Shown: piece by piece, positions 7,251 through 15,059 of the stretch
How the letters are laid out: each line of letters opens with the position of its first letter
Numbering within the stretch: the stretch's first letter is position 1
Source of the DNA: PALSA-968 sp964387075
GTDB taxonomy: Bacteria > Bacteroidota > Bacteroidia > B-17B0 > Aurantibacillaceae
Direction of reading: 5' to 3'
DNA length: 64,000 bases
NCBI GenBank assembly: GCA_964387075.1
Contig: CAYLVB010000011.1
Location: forward strand, 1 to 64,000
Program-made: the position numbers and the translations under genes
The notes under the pieces: generated by a model
What the model saw: only the letters and a program-made list of their open reading frames with translations
Told to the model about the DNA's origin: nothing
The model's database searches: none

Positions 7251-7811
7251 GTGGCCCTTTTTAAGGGAGACACGGCCAAGCGCGACCGTGTATTCGAGCT
7301 TATTGTAAAAAAGTACCAAAAACGACTTTACTGGCACGTGCGGAAAATTGTGGTTGACCACGACGATGCCGACGATGTTTTGCAGAACACGTTCATTAAG
7401 GCATGGAAGGCGCTCGACGATTTTAAGGAAGAATCGCAACTCTATACCTGGCTGTACCGTATAGCCACAAATGAGGCCCTTGGCTTCCTGAGGCAGAAAC
7501 AACGCATGAATACGACCTCCATTCATCCTATTGAATATCAATTAAGTAAGTCGCTAGAGAGCGATGTATACTTTAAGGGCGATACGATACAATTGAAGTT
7601 GCAACAAGCCATTTTAACCCTGCCAGAGAAACAGCGGATCGTTTTCAATATGCGGTATTACGAGGAGATGCCTTACGAGGAAATGTCGGGCATTTTGGAG
7701 ACCTCGGTAGGAGCCCTGAAAGCCTCTTATCACCACGCCGCCAAAAAAGTTGAAGATTTTTTACGTGGCGATTTAAACCCTGAGAAGGCAGGAGCATCTA
7801 ACATTCAGTAA
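7251..7811 (+). CDS. ECF-type RNA polymerase sigma factor
   Basis: From GTG 7251 this is a 186-residue sigma-70-family factor. Region 2 is seen in YQKRLYWHVRKIVVDHDDADDVLQNTFIKAW and TWLYRIATNEAL; region 4 in LPEKQRIVFNMRYYEEMPYEEMSGILETSVGALKASYHHA, a helix-turn-helix for the -35 element. The codons just upstream (D-N-E-L-V before A-L-F-K-G-D) also look coding and match usual sigma N-termini, yet no ATG, GTG or TTG lies upstream before an in-frame stop. An ATT start at 7221 is therefore possible. It abuts a membrane anti-sigma-like gene, so it is probably held inactive by that protein. Confidence 0.92.
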   Translation: MALFKGDTAKRDRVFELIVKKYQKRLYWHVRKIVVDHDDADDVLQNTFIKAWKALDDFKEESQLYTWLYRIATNEALGFLRQKQRMNTTSIHPIEYQLSKSLESDVYFKGDTIQLKLQQAILTLPEKQRIVFNMRYYEEMPYEEMSGILETSVGALKASYHHAAKKVEDFLRGDLNPEKAGASNIQ

Positions 7812-8594
7812 ATGAGCGAAAAGGATAAAAATAAAGACGAGCAAGGTTTTTCGGGCGACGAAAAGAACAAAGGTAATTTCGGTACGCCTGAGAATTATTT
7901 TGAATCGTTCAGTTCGCGCCTTTTTTCTAAAATAAAGGCCAACGACGAGCTGAAGGAGTATCCATTATTGTCTGGCCTGGAAAAAGTAAACCCTTTTGCC
8001 GTGCCTGCTGGTTATTTTGAGGCAAGGGAAGAACTGCTTGCTTATCCTGTGCTGCGTGATCTGAAGCAAAGAAACTTCATGGTTCCGTCAAATTACTTTG
8101 AAACGCTGCCTGCGCTTGTTGCCAATAAGATAGAAGTTGAACAGGAACTGAAAGAATATACTCTTTTGGCGTCTGTTGAGAAGGGTAACACCTTTGCTGT
8201 ACCCGCAGATTATTTTGAGAACTTCTACGGCAGCGTGAAGCAGGTGGTAGCGCCCGCAAGAGTAATTTCGCTTTTCGGTCGCGCCCTGAAGAGCTACCAA
8301 TTTGCGGCAGCCGCGGCAGTAGCCTTGTTATTGACCTTTGCCATCATTTTACTGAACCAAAGAACAGAGATACAGCCTGTCAACGAATGCAACACCTTTG
8401 CCTGCCTGAGCAAAAGCGATATACTGAACAGCGGCGTATTGCAGAACGTAAGCGAAGAAAGCCTGATAGAAATGATTGACATGGATGCTTTGAGCGACAG
8501 CCTGACCTTTGGCACAGGCGATAAAAAAGAAAAGATCAGTACCGAAGAACTGCTGAACGAGATCGATGTGAACACCTTAACGGATGAATTATAG
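7812..8594 (+). CDS. Probable membrane anti-sigma factor with four VPxxYFE repeats
   Basis: The 260-residue protein starts directly after the sigma factor stop. The N-terminal half is cytoplasmic and carries four copies of a motif: FGTPENYFE, FAVPAGYFE, FMVPSNYFE and FAVPADYFE, spaced roughly 40-50 residues, two of them preceded by ELKEYxLL. A single membrane helix (AAAAVALLLTFAIILL, near 160-178) precedes an acidic periplasmic tail. Topology and position fit an anti-sigma factor that binds the upstream ECF sigma. It does not show the zinc-binding HxxxCxxC of ZAS anti-sigma proteins, so the sigma-binding part may be the repeats. Role inferred from context. Confidence 0.75.
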   Translation: MSEKDKNKDEQGFSGDEKNKGNFGTPENYFESFSSRLFSKIKANDELKEYPLLSGLEKVNPFAVPAGYFEAREELLAYPVLRDLKQRNFMVPSNYFETLPALVANKIEVEQELKEYTLLASVEKGNTFAVPADYFENFYGSVKQVVAPARVISLFGRALKSYQFAAAAAVALLLTFAIILLNQRTEIQPVNECNTFACLSKSDILNSGVLQNVSEESLIEMIDMDALSDSLTFGTGDKKEKISTEELLNEIDVNTLTDEL

Positions 8595-9013
8595 TGAAAA
8601 AGTTATTCTATATAGTTTTATGCTCCCTCTTTTCTTTTGCATCGCTGGCGCAGGACGGCGATAAGTTGGACAAGATAGAAGCGCTGCGCGCGGCCTTCAT
8701 CACCGAGCAATTGGGGCTCACCAGCGATGAGTCGCAAAAGTTCTGGCCTGTATATAACGAATACCAGGATAAATTAAAAGCGGCGCGCAAAGAGTTCAAG
8801 AACCACAAAGGAACCTTCGCCACCGACAAGGAAGCGCAGGATTTCCTGGATGCCGAACTATTACTGAAGCAGCGCGAGGTGGCGCTTTACAAAGATTATT
8901 ACGACCGCTTTAAAAAGATACTTCCTGTAAAAAAGGTCGCGCGATTGCGGCAGGCCGAGGAAAAATTCAAGCAGGTACTGATCGAGAAGCTCAAGGAGAA
9001 ACAAAATCCCTGA
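8594..9013 (+). CDS. Secreted Spy/CpxP-like helical protein
   Basis: 139 residues from GTG 8594, overlapping the preceding stop by one base. A signal peptide ending SLAQ at about residue 20 is followed by charged helices. The segment LGLTSDESQKFWPVYNEYQDKL resembles the LTxxQ repeat of the Spy/CpxP family, periplasmic chaperones that protect envelope proteins. Translational coupling to the sigma/anti-sigma pair suggests it is part of an envelope stress response, perhaps as a periplasmic sensor or effector. A similar but separate protein is encoded at 12716-13201. Confidence 0.78.
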   Translation: MKKLFYIVLCSLFSFASLAQDGDKLDKIEALRAAFITEQLGLTSDESQKFWPVYNEYQDKLKAARKEFKNHKGTFATDKEAQDFLDAELLLKQREVALYKDYYDRFKKILPVKKVARLRQAEEKFKQVLIEKLKEKQNP

Positions 9014-9018
9014 TTTTT

Positions 9019-10272
9019 GTGTTTTTAAGAAGACCCCTATATAGCTTTATCCTTGCCGCTTTTTTAGTGAGCGGTATCTCCGTTCTCGGGCAGGTGGATG
9101 TCACACTTGATTCTACCGGGAAGAAAGTAAAGATCCCCAAACATTATTTCGCGCCTACTTTTTATGTAGACCTTTATTCCATCGGGAAATCGAAGTTCGT
9201 TACCAAGGGACTTACTCCCCAGCAGAAAGAGCTTGCTGCAAAATTAGGCGCGTATCAATATTCGCAGACCATTGCGGGTTTTTATCTTCCATTCAAGACC
9301 GTTGAAAAAGTGCGCCCCGATGGAACGGTAAAGAACTGGCATTGGCTTTTTACAGGGAATTACATGCTGGCCATGCCGCGCTTCTCGGGCATCAGCGATC
9401 ATAATCTTGTTAAAGTAAGTCTTGGTGTGCGCGCCATTTACAACAGCGGCCGAAAGGGCATTTGGTTTTTGGATGCTTCGCCTTTTGTTTCCGGCGATGT
9501 GTCGGCCCAGGGAACTTTCGCCACGCGCTGGGCTACCACTGTTTTGTATGATCGTATTGTGAGCCAGCACTTCAGTTTCAGGGTAGGGTATACACGTACT
9601 TTCGTTTTGGGCAATCGGTTTCACCTCCCTTATATCGGGTTTCGTGTTGGGAAACTGGATCGCACCTATTTCAGTATGCAGTTCCCCCGCGGAATGACAT
9701 TCAGTACACCGCTGGGCCACAAGGCTCGTTTCAGTATTTTTACGCGTCCTACCGGAAGTATGCTTACCATGGCCAACTCAGATAGTTTGTACAATGGCCT
9801 CACCAATAAAGGAAGACTTGATTCAACGATCATATTCGGTCGCTACGATGGTCTTTTCGGTTTCCGTTTTGATTATAATCCTAACAGGCACGTTTCCCTG
9901 TTCCTTGAGTTCGGAAGATCGGCCATCCGCGCGGTTGGATTGTTCTCCCGCCAATACAACTCACCGAACGGCCAACCTGTAAAAGACAATGTGCAGATGT
10001 ATAAGTCTTTCTTTGCAAGTCCTTTGCAAGGAAATGGGTTCCTGAGCTTAGGCATAACGGTACGTATTGGGAAGACCCGGAGCGTGTATAACAATTACAA
10101 CATGTACGAGGTATTCAACGCCAACTCTACCATTGCCCCCGGCGACAACAACCATAATACCGGCGACGGGAATATTCCTACTGAAGTGAAGCTCAGAAAG
10201 AAGAAGGAAGCCACGAACCTGGATACAAAAGACGTGCAGGATCTCATCGAGGCACAGGATCTTTATAATTGA
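9019..10272 (+). CDS. Outer-membrane beta-barrel protein
   Basis: 417 residues from GTG 9019, five bases after the Spy-like gene. A signal peptide (LAAFLVSGISVLGQ) is followed by alternating polar/aromatic stretches typical of barrel strands: FSFRVGYTRTFVLGNRF, FGFRFDYNPNRHVSLFLEFG, FLSLGITVRIGKTR. The C-terminus is a polar tail (about residues 370-417) rather than a strand ending in Phe. No TonB box or plug is seen. As last gene of the ECF operon it may be the envelope component under its control, but its substrate cannot be told. Confidence 0.7.
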   Translation: MFLRRPLYSFILAAFLVSGISVLGQVDVTLDSTGKKVKIPKHYFAPTFYVDLYSIGKSKFVTKGLTPQQKELAAKLGAYQYSQTIAGFYLPFKTVEKVRPDGTVKNWHWLFTGNYMLAMPRFSGISDHNLVKVSLGVRAIYNSGRKGIWFLDASPFVSGDVSAQGTFATRWATTVLYDRIVSQHFSFRVGYTRTFVLGNRFHLPYIGFRVGKLDRTYFSMQFPRGMTFSTPLGHKARFSIFTRPTGSMLTMANSDSLYNGLTNKGRLDSTIIFGRYDGLFGFRFDYNPNRHVSLFLEFGRSAIRAVGLFSRQYNSPNGQPVKDNVQMYKSFFASPLQGNGFLSLGITVRIGKTRSVYNNYNMYEVFNANSTIAPGDNNHNTGDGNIPTEVKLRKKKEATNLDTKDVQDLIEAQDLYN

Positions 10273-10286
10273 AAATTGTTAATTTC

Positions 10287-10321
10287 AAATTGCAAATTGT
10301 AAAATTTATAATTTGCAATTT
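10287..10321. terminator. Bidirectional AT-rich hairpin
   Basis: AAATTGCAAATT (10287-10298) pairs with AATTTGCAATTT (10310-10321), a perfect 12-bp stem with an 11-base loop, between the rightward ECF operon and the leftward lolD gene. The stem is AT-rich, so its strength is uncertain. Confidence 0.6.
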
Positions 10322-10332
10322 TTGATCTGTAA

Positions 10333-10986
10333 TCAGCCAATAACCTTCCCGTCCTGCATCACGATCTTCCGGTCGCTCATATTGGCGAGCTCGTTGTTGT
10401 GGGTAACGATCACGAAGGTTTGGTTGAGCTCTTTGCGGAGGTCGAAGAAAAGCTTGTGTAGATCCTGCGCGTTATTGGAATCGAGGTTACCGGAAGGTTC
10501 GTCGGCCAATATCACGGCGGGAGAATTGATGAGGGCGCGCGCCACGGCCACACGTTGCTGCTCACCGCCCGAAAGCGCTCCGGGTTTATGTTCAGCACGG
10601 GCTGAAACTCCTAATAAGTTCAAAAGCTCAGAGGCTCTTTTATTCGCATCACTTTTGGAAGTACCTGCGATCAAAGCGGGCAGGCAAACATTCTCGATAG
10701 CGGTAAATTCAGGCAGCAAATGATGGAACTGGAAAACAAAACCAATGTTCTTATTACGGAAAGCGGAAAGCTTCTTGTCGGATAAAGAAGCTACATCGGT
10801 ATCATTGATAAAGATCTTTCCATCTCCCGGCGTATCCAGTGTACCCATGAGTTGAAGCAGCGTGGTCTTTCCCGCTCCGGATGCGCCTACAATGGCAACT
10901 ACCTCCGCCTGTTTTATTTCCAGGTCTATACCTTTCAAAACATGGAGGTCGCCATAATGTTTGTGTATGTTCTGCGCGCGTATCAC
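10333..10986 (-). CDS. lolD: ABC transporter ATPase, lipoprotein-releasing type
   Basis: 217 residues with all ABC motifs: Walker A GASGAGKT near residue 34, Q-loop FVFQFHHLLPEFTA, signature LSGGEQQRVAVARAL, Walker B VILADEPSGNLD and the switch His in VTHN. Short length and DEPSGNLD place it in the LolD/MacB group; LolD powers release of lipoproteins from the inner membrane with LolC/E, which are not in the window. It overlaps queE by four bases (ATGA), so the two are translationally coupled, though they share no known pathway. A FtsE or MacB-type ATPase is the alternative. Confidence 0.82.
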   Translation of the reverse strand: MIRAQNIHKHYGDLHVLKGIDLEIKQAEVVAIVGASGAGKTTLLQLMGTLDTPGDGKIFINDTDVASLSDKKLSAFRNKNIGFVFQFHHLLPEFTAIENVCLPALIAGTSKSDANKRASELLNLLGVSARAEHKPGALSGGEQQRVAVARALINSPAVILADEPSGNLDSNNAQDLHKLFFDLRKELNQTFVIVTHNNELANMSDRKIVMQDGKVIG

Positions 10987-11636
10987 GGGATGTTCATGTA
11001 TTTATGCGTTTGTAAAGATACCATCCATTTTTGGTTTGTTTTCACATACTCAACAATAAGCGGCATCATTTCTTCGCGCTTGCTCCACTCAGGCTGTAAA
11101 TATAGATAACAATGCTTAGTCACTTTCTTAGCTTCTTCCTCGGCCCAAACCAGATCATGCTTGTTGTGCGCGATCATTTTCAGTTCGTGAGCCTTTTCAT
11201 AGATCTTGGTTAAAGGCAGGGCTGTTTTCTTCGGAGAGAGACAGATCCAGTCCCAATTACCTGTTAGCTCATAAGCGCCGGAGGTCTCAATAAAGGTTTC
11301 GATGTTCTTTTCCTTGAGTTGGGCGGTGAGTTCGTTCAAATTGTAATGCAGCGGTTCGCCGCCGGTTACCACCACCGCTTTTGCTTTGTGAGCCAGTGTA
11401 TTTTCAACGATCTCTTTTACGGAAGTGAGCGGGTGCAGGTTGGCGTCCCAGCTTTCTTTTACGTCGCACCAGTGGCAGCCAACATCGCAACCGCCTAAGC
11501 GAATGAAGTACGCGGCCTTTCCTGTATTGAAACCTTCGCCCTGTATGGTATAGAATTGTTCCATAAGGGGAAGAAGGAGCCCTTCATCAAGCAGTTTTTT
11601 ATCGGAGGCGCTAAGGTTTTTGGTTTCGTAGATCAC
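10983..11636 (-). CDS. queE: 7-carboxy-7-deazaguanine synthase (radical SAM)
   Basis: 217 residues. EQFYTIQGEGFNTGKAAYFIRLGGC is the QueE N-terminus, with the cluster motif CDVGCHWC near residue 50 and VVVTGGEPL, ETSGAYEL downstream. QueE converts carboxytetrahydropterin to the deazaguanine base of queuosine in tRNA. The start at 11636 adds about 20 residues before the conserved part; a -7 box sits at 11641-11648, so the message would have almost no leader or the true start is internal. lolD follows with a four-base overlap. Confidence 0.9.
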   Translation of the reverse strand: MIYETKNLSASDKKLLDEGLLLPLMEQFYTIQGEGFNTGKAAYFIRLGGCDVGCHWCDVKESWDANLHPLTSVKEIVENTLAHKAKAVVVTGGEPLHYNLNELTAQLKEKNIETFIETSGAYELTGNWDWICLSPKKTALPLTKIYEKAHELKMIAHNKHDLVWAEEEAKKVTKHCYLYLQPEWSKREEMMPLIVEYVKTNQKWMVSLQTHKYMNIP

Positions 11637-11640
11637 CGCA

Positions 11641-11648
11641 CAAAGGTA
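11641..11648 (-). promoter_or_regulatory. -7 box of queE-lolD
   Basis: TACCTTTG on the minus strand fits TANNTTTG. It ends five bases upstream of the queE ATG, so transcription would start at or within the first codon. This implies a leaderless message or a later start. Confidence 0.5.
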
Positions 11649-11667
11649 CGGTTTAATTTAAAAGGAA

Positions 11668-11713
11668 AAGCCGGCGGGACGAGGAAGGAAAAAACCACGG
11701 GTCCGGCCGGCTT
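11668..11713. terminator. GC-rich hairpin after the TonB-family gene
   Basis: AAGCCGGC-GGGAC (11668-11680) pairs with GTCCG-GCCGGCTT (11701-11713) around a 20-base loop. It lies between the stop of the TonB-family gene and the queE promoter; only a weak T-rich stretch follows on the minus strand. Confidence 0.5.
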
Positions 11714-11729
11714 CTATGTTAAACTATGG

Positions 11730-12515
11730 CTATTTTAATTTAAAATCAATTACCTGGTTGAAGCTCACCTTTACGGGTTTGCCTCCTATTTTACCGGGCT
11801 TCCAGTTTGGCATCAGTTTCGCTACGCGCAACACTTCTTCGTCGCAGCCGAACCCTATTTTGCGGATGATCTTGCAGCTCATGATCTTTCCTTCTTCATC
11901 GATCACGAAATTGATCGCTACTTTTCCTTCCACATTATTCTCGCGGGCCTCTGTTGGATATTTAATATTCTCTGCCCAGAATTTTTTAAGACCCGGAAAC
12001 TCCGGAAACTCCTCGGGGAAAGTGGTGGGCTCGCTGTTGGTGGTAGTAAAAGTAGTATTGGTAGCGGTAGTACCGGTATAGGTTGTAGTGGAAGTTCCTG
12101 TGCCGGTTGACCCTGGATTGTTTACAACCGGTGTGGCGGTATTTACAGCCAATTGGGTGCTGTCGACCGCGTTATTTTTGATCACTACCTGCATCACGGT
12201 GTTCTTTTTTAATGCGGCCGAGGCTGACTTTGTTTCTTCTATTTGAGGCTTCTCAGATTTGAGGGGTTCAAGGGTCATGGTGATGACCTTTTGCTGGTTA
12301 GGATCACCCGATTCGGGGACGATCACTTCCACTTCTTTTCCTAAAAGAATAGAAAGGAACCATACGCCACCCAGCATGATGGCGGCTGTTATCCCTAACG
12401 ATCTAAAAACGGTATTGCTGTAGGCGCTTCTTAAAGCGTAAGCACCATAACTTTTATTCTTGTCCTTGAAAAGGATCTCATTGAGCGTACCAATGTTGCT
12501 GCGAAAAGGGTTCAT
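11730..12515 (-). CDS. TonB-family energy-transducing protein
   Basis: From ATG 12515 the protein has 261 residues; a longer frame to 12617 is less likely because a -7 box (12562-12569) and a repeat lie in that extension. The N-terminus (FKDKNKSYGAYALR) is the usual cytoplasmic part of Bacteroidota TonB proteins, followed by one membrane helix (near 40-60), a Thr/Pro-rich periplasmic spacer (TGTSTTTYTGTTATNTT region), and a C-terminal TonB domain with YPTEARENNVEGKVAINFVIDEEGKI and a final beta strand. It would pass proton-motive energy to outer-membrane receptors. No exbB/exbD neighbours are seen. Confidence 0.87.
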   Translation of the reverse strand: MNPFRSNIGTLNEILFKDKNKSYGAYALRSAYSNTVFRSLGITAAIMLGGVWFLSILLGKEVEVIVPESGDPNQQKVITMTLEPLKSEKPQIEETKSASAALKKNTVMQVVIKNNAVDSTQLAVNTATPVVNNPGSTGTGTSTTTYTGTTATNTTFTTTNSEPTTFPEEFPEFPGLKKFWAENIKYPTEARENNVEGKVAINFVIDEEGKIMSCKIIRKIGFGCDEEVLRVAKLMPNWKPGKIGGKPVKVSFNQVIDFKLK

Positions 12516-12561
12516 GGTTGTTGTTTTTTGAAGCTGCCGGTGGTCTGCTTTGTTGTTTAAC

Positions 12562-12569
12562 CAAAGGTA
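12562..12569 (-). promoter_or_regulatory. -7 box of the TonB-family gene
   Basis: TACCTTTG on the minus strand fits TANNTTTG and would give a leader of about 40 bases before ATG 12515. This supports that start over the upstream extension. Confidence 0.5.
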
Positions 12570-12612
12570 TAGCAGCAAGGCCCCAAAAGAAAGGGCCGCT
12601 ATAGAACTGGCA

Positions 12613-12653
12613 GCCACTACTTAGCAAGTGGCGACTTTTTGGAAATAACTGGT
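12613..12653 (-). repeat. Dispersed repeat, copy A, with hairpin
   Basis: A 35-base stretch (12619-12653, minus strand) matches 29 of 35 positions of the plus strand at 45544-45578, including the identical core CGCCACTTGCTAA. In this copy the end forms a hairpin GCCACT...AGTGGC (12613-12632). It lies between the terminator of the Spy-like gene and the TonB-family promoter. Confidence 0.5.
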
Positions 12654-12664
12654 GAACCCCGGAA

Positions 12665-12696
12665 TTAAAAAAGCCCCCGGATCCGGAGGCTTTTTC
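12665..12696 (-). terminator. Terminator of the second Spy-like gene
   Basis: On the minus strand a GC-rich stem around the palindrome CCGGATCCGG, extended to AAGCC...GGCTT with one mismatch, is followed by TTTTTT. It lies 20 bases after the stop of the gene at 12716-13201. Confidence 0.8.
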
Positions 12697-12715
12697 AAAT
12701 GAATATCTATAAATG

Positions 12716-13201
12716 CTATTGGTCAATTATGCCGTCATCGTCGGAGTTAAGCTTTTTGATGTCGCCGGAAGCATTGGGAACAGGTTGTCCATTTGGGTCT
12801 TTGCGCTTTAACTCACTCTTCTTAACCTGTTTGCGGTGCGCTTCCCATTTGGTCTTTTGTTCAGCAGTTAAGATACCGGTCATGGTTTGTACGAACTTTT
12901 CGCGAACGGGTTTAATCTCTGCTCTTAGTGCTTTTTTGTCGGCATTTTCACCGGCCTTCTGGCGGATAGCCTGGATATCGTTGAAACGAACCAGCATCGC
13001 GTCATATACTTTTGAACTTTGATCGGCGGTTAGACCCAGCGTTTTTTCCAGGTGCTTGGCATGGCGCATGGCCATCATCTCACTGCGACTTCCTTTTGGT
13101 TTTTGCGCAGAATTGCTTTCCGGGTTCGTGGTCTTTTGGTCCTGTGCGTTCACCAAAGTGAGGCTACATACGGCAACTAGTAAGGCTATGGTCTTTTTCA
13201 T
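12716..13201 (-). CDS. Secreted Spy/LTxxQ-like protein
   Basis: 161 residues with a signal peptide (MKKTIALLVAVCSLTLVNAQ). Two LTxxQ-type motifs are visible: LGLTADQSSKVYDAML near residue 57 and GILTAEQKTKWEAHRKQ near residue 107, the pattern of Spy/CpxP-like periplasmic chaperones. Between them lies a charged helical segment, and the C-terminus is Asp-rich (NSDDDGIIDQ). It is a single gene with its own terminator. Similar in type to the protein at 8594-9013 but not closely alike in sequence. Confidence 0.78.
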   Translation of the reverse strand: MKKTIALLVAVCSLTLVNAQDQKTTNPESNSAQKPKGSRSEMMAMRHAKHLEKTLGLTADQSSKVYDAMLVRFNDIQAIRQKAGENADKKALRAEIKPVREKFVQTMTGILTAEQKTKWEAHRKQVKKSELKRKDPNGQPVPNASGDIKKLNSDDDGIIDQ

Positions 13202-13345
13202 GTTTCGTGTTCTTTATTTTTAGATGACTAATTCCAAAGAAAGTTTAATAGAAGTAAAAGTAAAGAATTAAGGTTGCTAAAGAAAGCTTTTTATGAATAA
13301 TTTTTAAGCTAAGAACCTCATGTATGCTACCTATAAGGTTATTTA

Positions 13346-14707
13346 TCAGGACTTTAACTTGTTGAGGACCCGGCTAATATACTTTTCGGATGTCAGCAAA
13401 GAACGCTGGATGCGGCGGGCATATTGTATGCTGTCGAGTATCTCCTTTTGTTTTTCCTCTACCAGTTCCTTCTGTTTTTCTACTTCATCTTTTTTCTGCT
13501 CCACGATCAGTTTTTGTTTTTCAATGATGTTCTTTTGCCTTTGCGTTATCTTAAAGCGGTTGAAAAGGAAGATCGAAAAAATGATCACCAATAGCAAACC
13601 GCCTGCCACCGACCCAAGGATCACGTTCTTTCTTTTATGCTCTTCGGCCGTGATGGCCGCCTGCTTCTCTTTGTCCTTGTTCAATAACGCGATTTCTTTC
13701 TCGTTCTTCTCGCTGTTAAAGCGGGCATTCATTTCGGTAATGGCGCGTGTACGCTCTTCTGTAGAAACACTGTCCTTGTACTGCATATACAGTTCAAGGT
13801 ATTTATAAGCGCCGTTTATGTCGTTCTTAAATTTGTTTACCAGCGAAAGACTCTGGTAGCAATCGCGCATCAATTCAAGCGCGTTCAGTTTTTTAGAGAT
13901 CTCCAGCCCGAGTAAAAGATGTTTTTCGGCCTCACTGTATTTTTTGGTTGCCAGGTAGAGGTCTCCCAGGTTAATATTGGATTCGGCGGTTCCGATGGGA
14001 TCATCCAGTTCCTTTTTTATCTCCAGGCTTCGTAATAAAAAACTTTCGCCGGCCTTAAAGTTTTGCTTTTTAAGATAGATCATGCCGATATTATTATGCA
14101 GGAGGCCTTCCCCATATTGGTCTTTGATCAGTTTCGCGTACTGTAGGGATTCGTTGTAGTAAATGAGGGCGCTGTCGTAATTTGCAACATCCTCGTAATA
14201 ACCACCAATGTTGGCCAGGCTTTGTGAAATGCTCAATGTATCTTTTAGTTCCATGCGTAAAGCGAGCGATTTCTTGAAATACTTCAGCTCCATTTCGTAT
14301 TGCTTGTTCTTACTGTAAATAAGAGCAATGCCGTTGTAGCAATCAGAGAGACCGTCTTTGTCCTGCAGTTCTTCCATGAATTTCTCGCTGCTTATGGCGC
14401 ATTTCAATGCCTCGTCGTAATTGCCCAGGTAAAAATTGAGACCGCCAAGGCTGTTGAGCATTTTTGCCTGTAGTCTTTTCATTCCGGTCTTCCGGGCCAG
14501 TTCAAGGGCCGTTCTCATATGCACGGAAGCTTTGGCGGGATCACTCATGCCAATAGCGCTTCCAATTTTCATGTTCAGGTACATTTTGGCCGAATCGGTG
14601 CTTGCCGATCGTAAAAGTTTCTCCAGCGAATCGGTATTAACCACCTGGGCCCAGCCCAAAAGGCGAAAGGATACGAGAAAGGCGAGTATGAGTGATCGGG
14701 GGGACAG
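13346..14707 (-). CDS. TPR receptor-like protein H of the array
   Basis: From TTG 14659 the protein has 437 residues, but 16 more in-frame codons upstream encode a signal peptide (SPRSLILAFLVSFRLLGWAQ), with CTG 14707 as a possible non-standard start; I use that extent. About seven TPR units (for example DCYNGIALIYSKNKQYEMELKYFKKSL) fill residues 45-300. A membrane helix (about 346-366 counted from TTG) is followed by a coiled coil rich in KQK and the end motif KQKEILDSIQYARRIQRSLL, closing 20 residues later. The first part would be periplasmic, the tail cytoplasmic. Last gene of the array; no downstream phosphatase domain. Confidence 0.82.
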   Translation of the reverse strand: MSPRSLILAFLVSFRLLGWAQVVNTDSLEKLLRSASTDSAKMYLNMKIGSAIGMSDPAKASVHMRTALELARKTGMKRLQAKMLNSLGGLNFYLGNYDEALKCAISSEKFMEELQDKDGLSDCYNGIALIYSKNKQYEMELKYFKKSLALRMELKDTLSISQSLANIGGYYEDVANYDSALIYYNESLQYAKLIKDQYGEGLLHNNIGMIYLKKQNFKAGESFLLRSLEIKKELDDPIGTAESNINLGDLYLATKKYSEAEKHLLLGLEISKKLNALELMRDCYQSLSLVNKFKNDINGAYKYLELYMQYKDSVSTEERTRAITEMNARFNSEKNEKEIALLNKDKEKQAAITAEEHKRKNVILGSVAGGLLLVIIFSIFLFNRFKITQRQKNIIEKQKLIVEQKKDEVEKQKELVEEKQKEILDSIQYARRIQRSLLTSEKYISRVLNKLKS

Positions 14708-14725
14708 GATTTAAAGGTATTGAAA

Positions 14726-15058
14726 TTATTTTACCGGAGAAAAGAACTCGTGCGAGTGCTCCACTTTGCAGATGAGGCTGTGGTAATATTTGTACCACTG
14801 TTTCTTTCCTTGCTCTTTGGCTTCTTTGTGGGTGGAGTTATGTCTCCATGTATTGATGCTTTCCGGGTTATCCCAATACGAGATGAAAGTGCCGGGCACC
14901 GAGGAGTAACCGAGGCAGCCCGGAAGGGAGAGGGCGCCCTCCATCGTTCTGTTATTCATCTCTTCGTAGCCTGGAATCTCATCGAATTTCTCGGAAATGA
15001 AGATCACCGCGTAATAGGGCGGGGTGGGGGCCTGGTTATTCTTCCAGAAGGTTTGCAT
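14726..15058 (-). CDS. Antibiotic biosynthesis monooxygenase-like (ABM) small protein
   Basis: 110 residues with the ferredoxin-like ABM pattern: YYAVIFISEKFDEIPGYEE at the start, LPGCLGYSSV in the middle and YWDNPESINTWRHNSTHKEAKEQGKKQWYKYY at the end. Such proteins are small dimeric enzymes; some act on haem or quinones, but most have no known substrate. It sits inside the TPR array, starting one base after the stop of gene G and ending just before gene H, so it shares their transcript. It has no signal peptide. A link to the array's job is unknown. Confidence 0.78.
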   Translation of the reverse strand: MQTFWKNNQAPTPPYYAVIFISEKFDEIPGYEEMNNRTMEGALSLPGCLGYSSVPGTFISYWDNPESINTWRHNSTHKEAKEQGKKQWYKYYHSLICKVEHSHEFFSPVK

Positions 15059-15059
15059 G

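Noticed and set aside
12516..12617. N-terminal extension of the TonB-family protein
   Set aside because: A TACCTTTG -7 box lies inside it, it borders a repeat with a hairpin, and ATG 12515 begins the standard TonB N-terminus.
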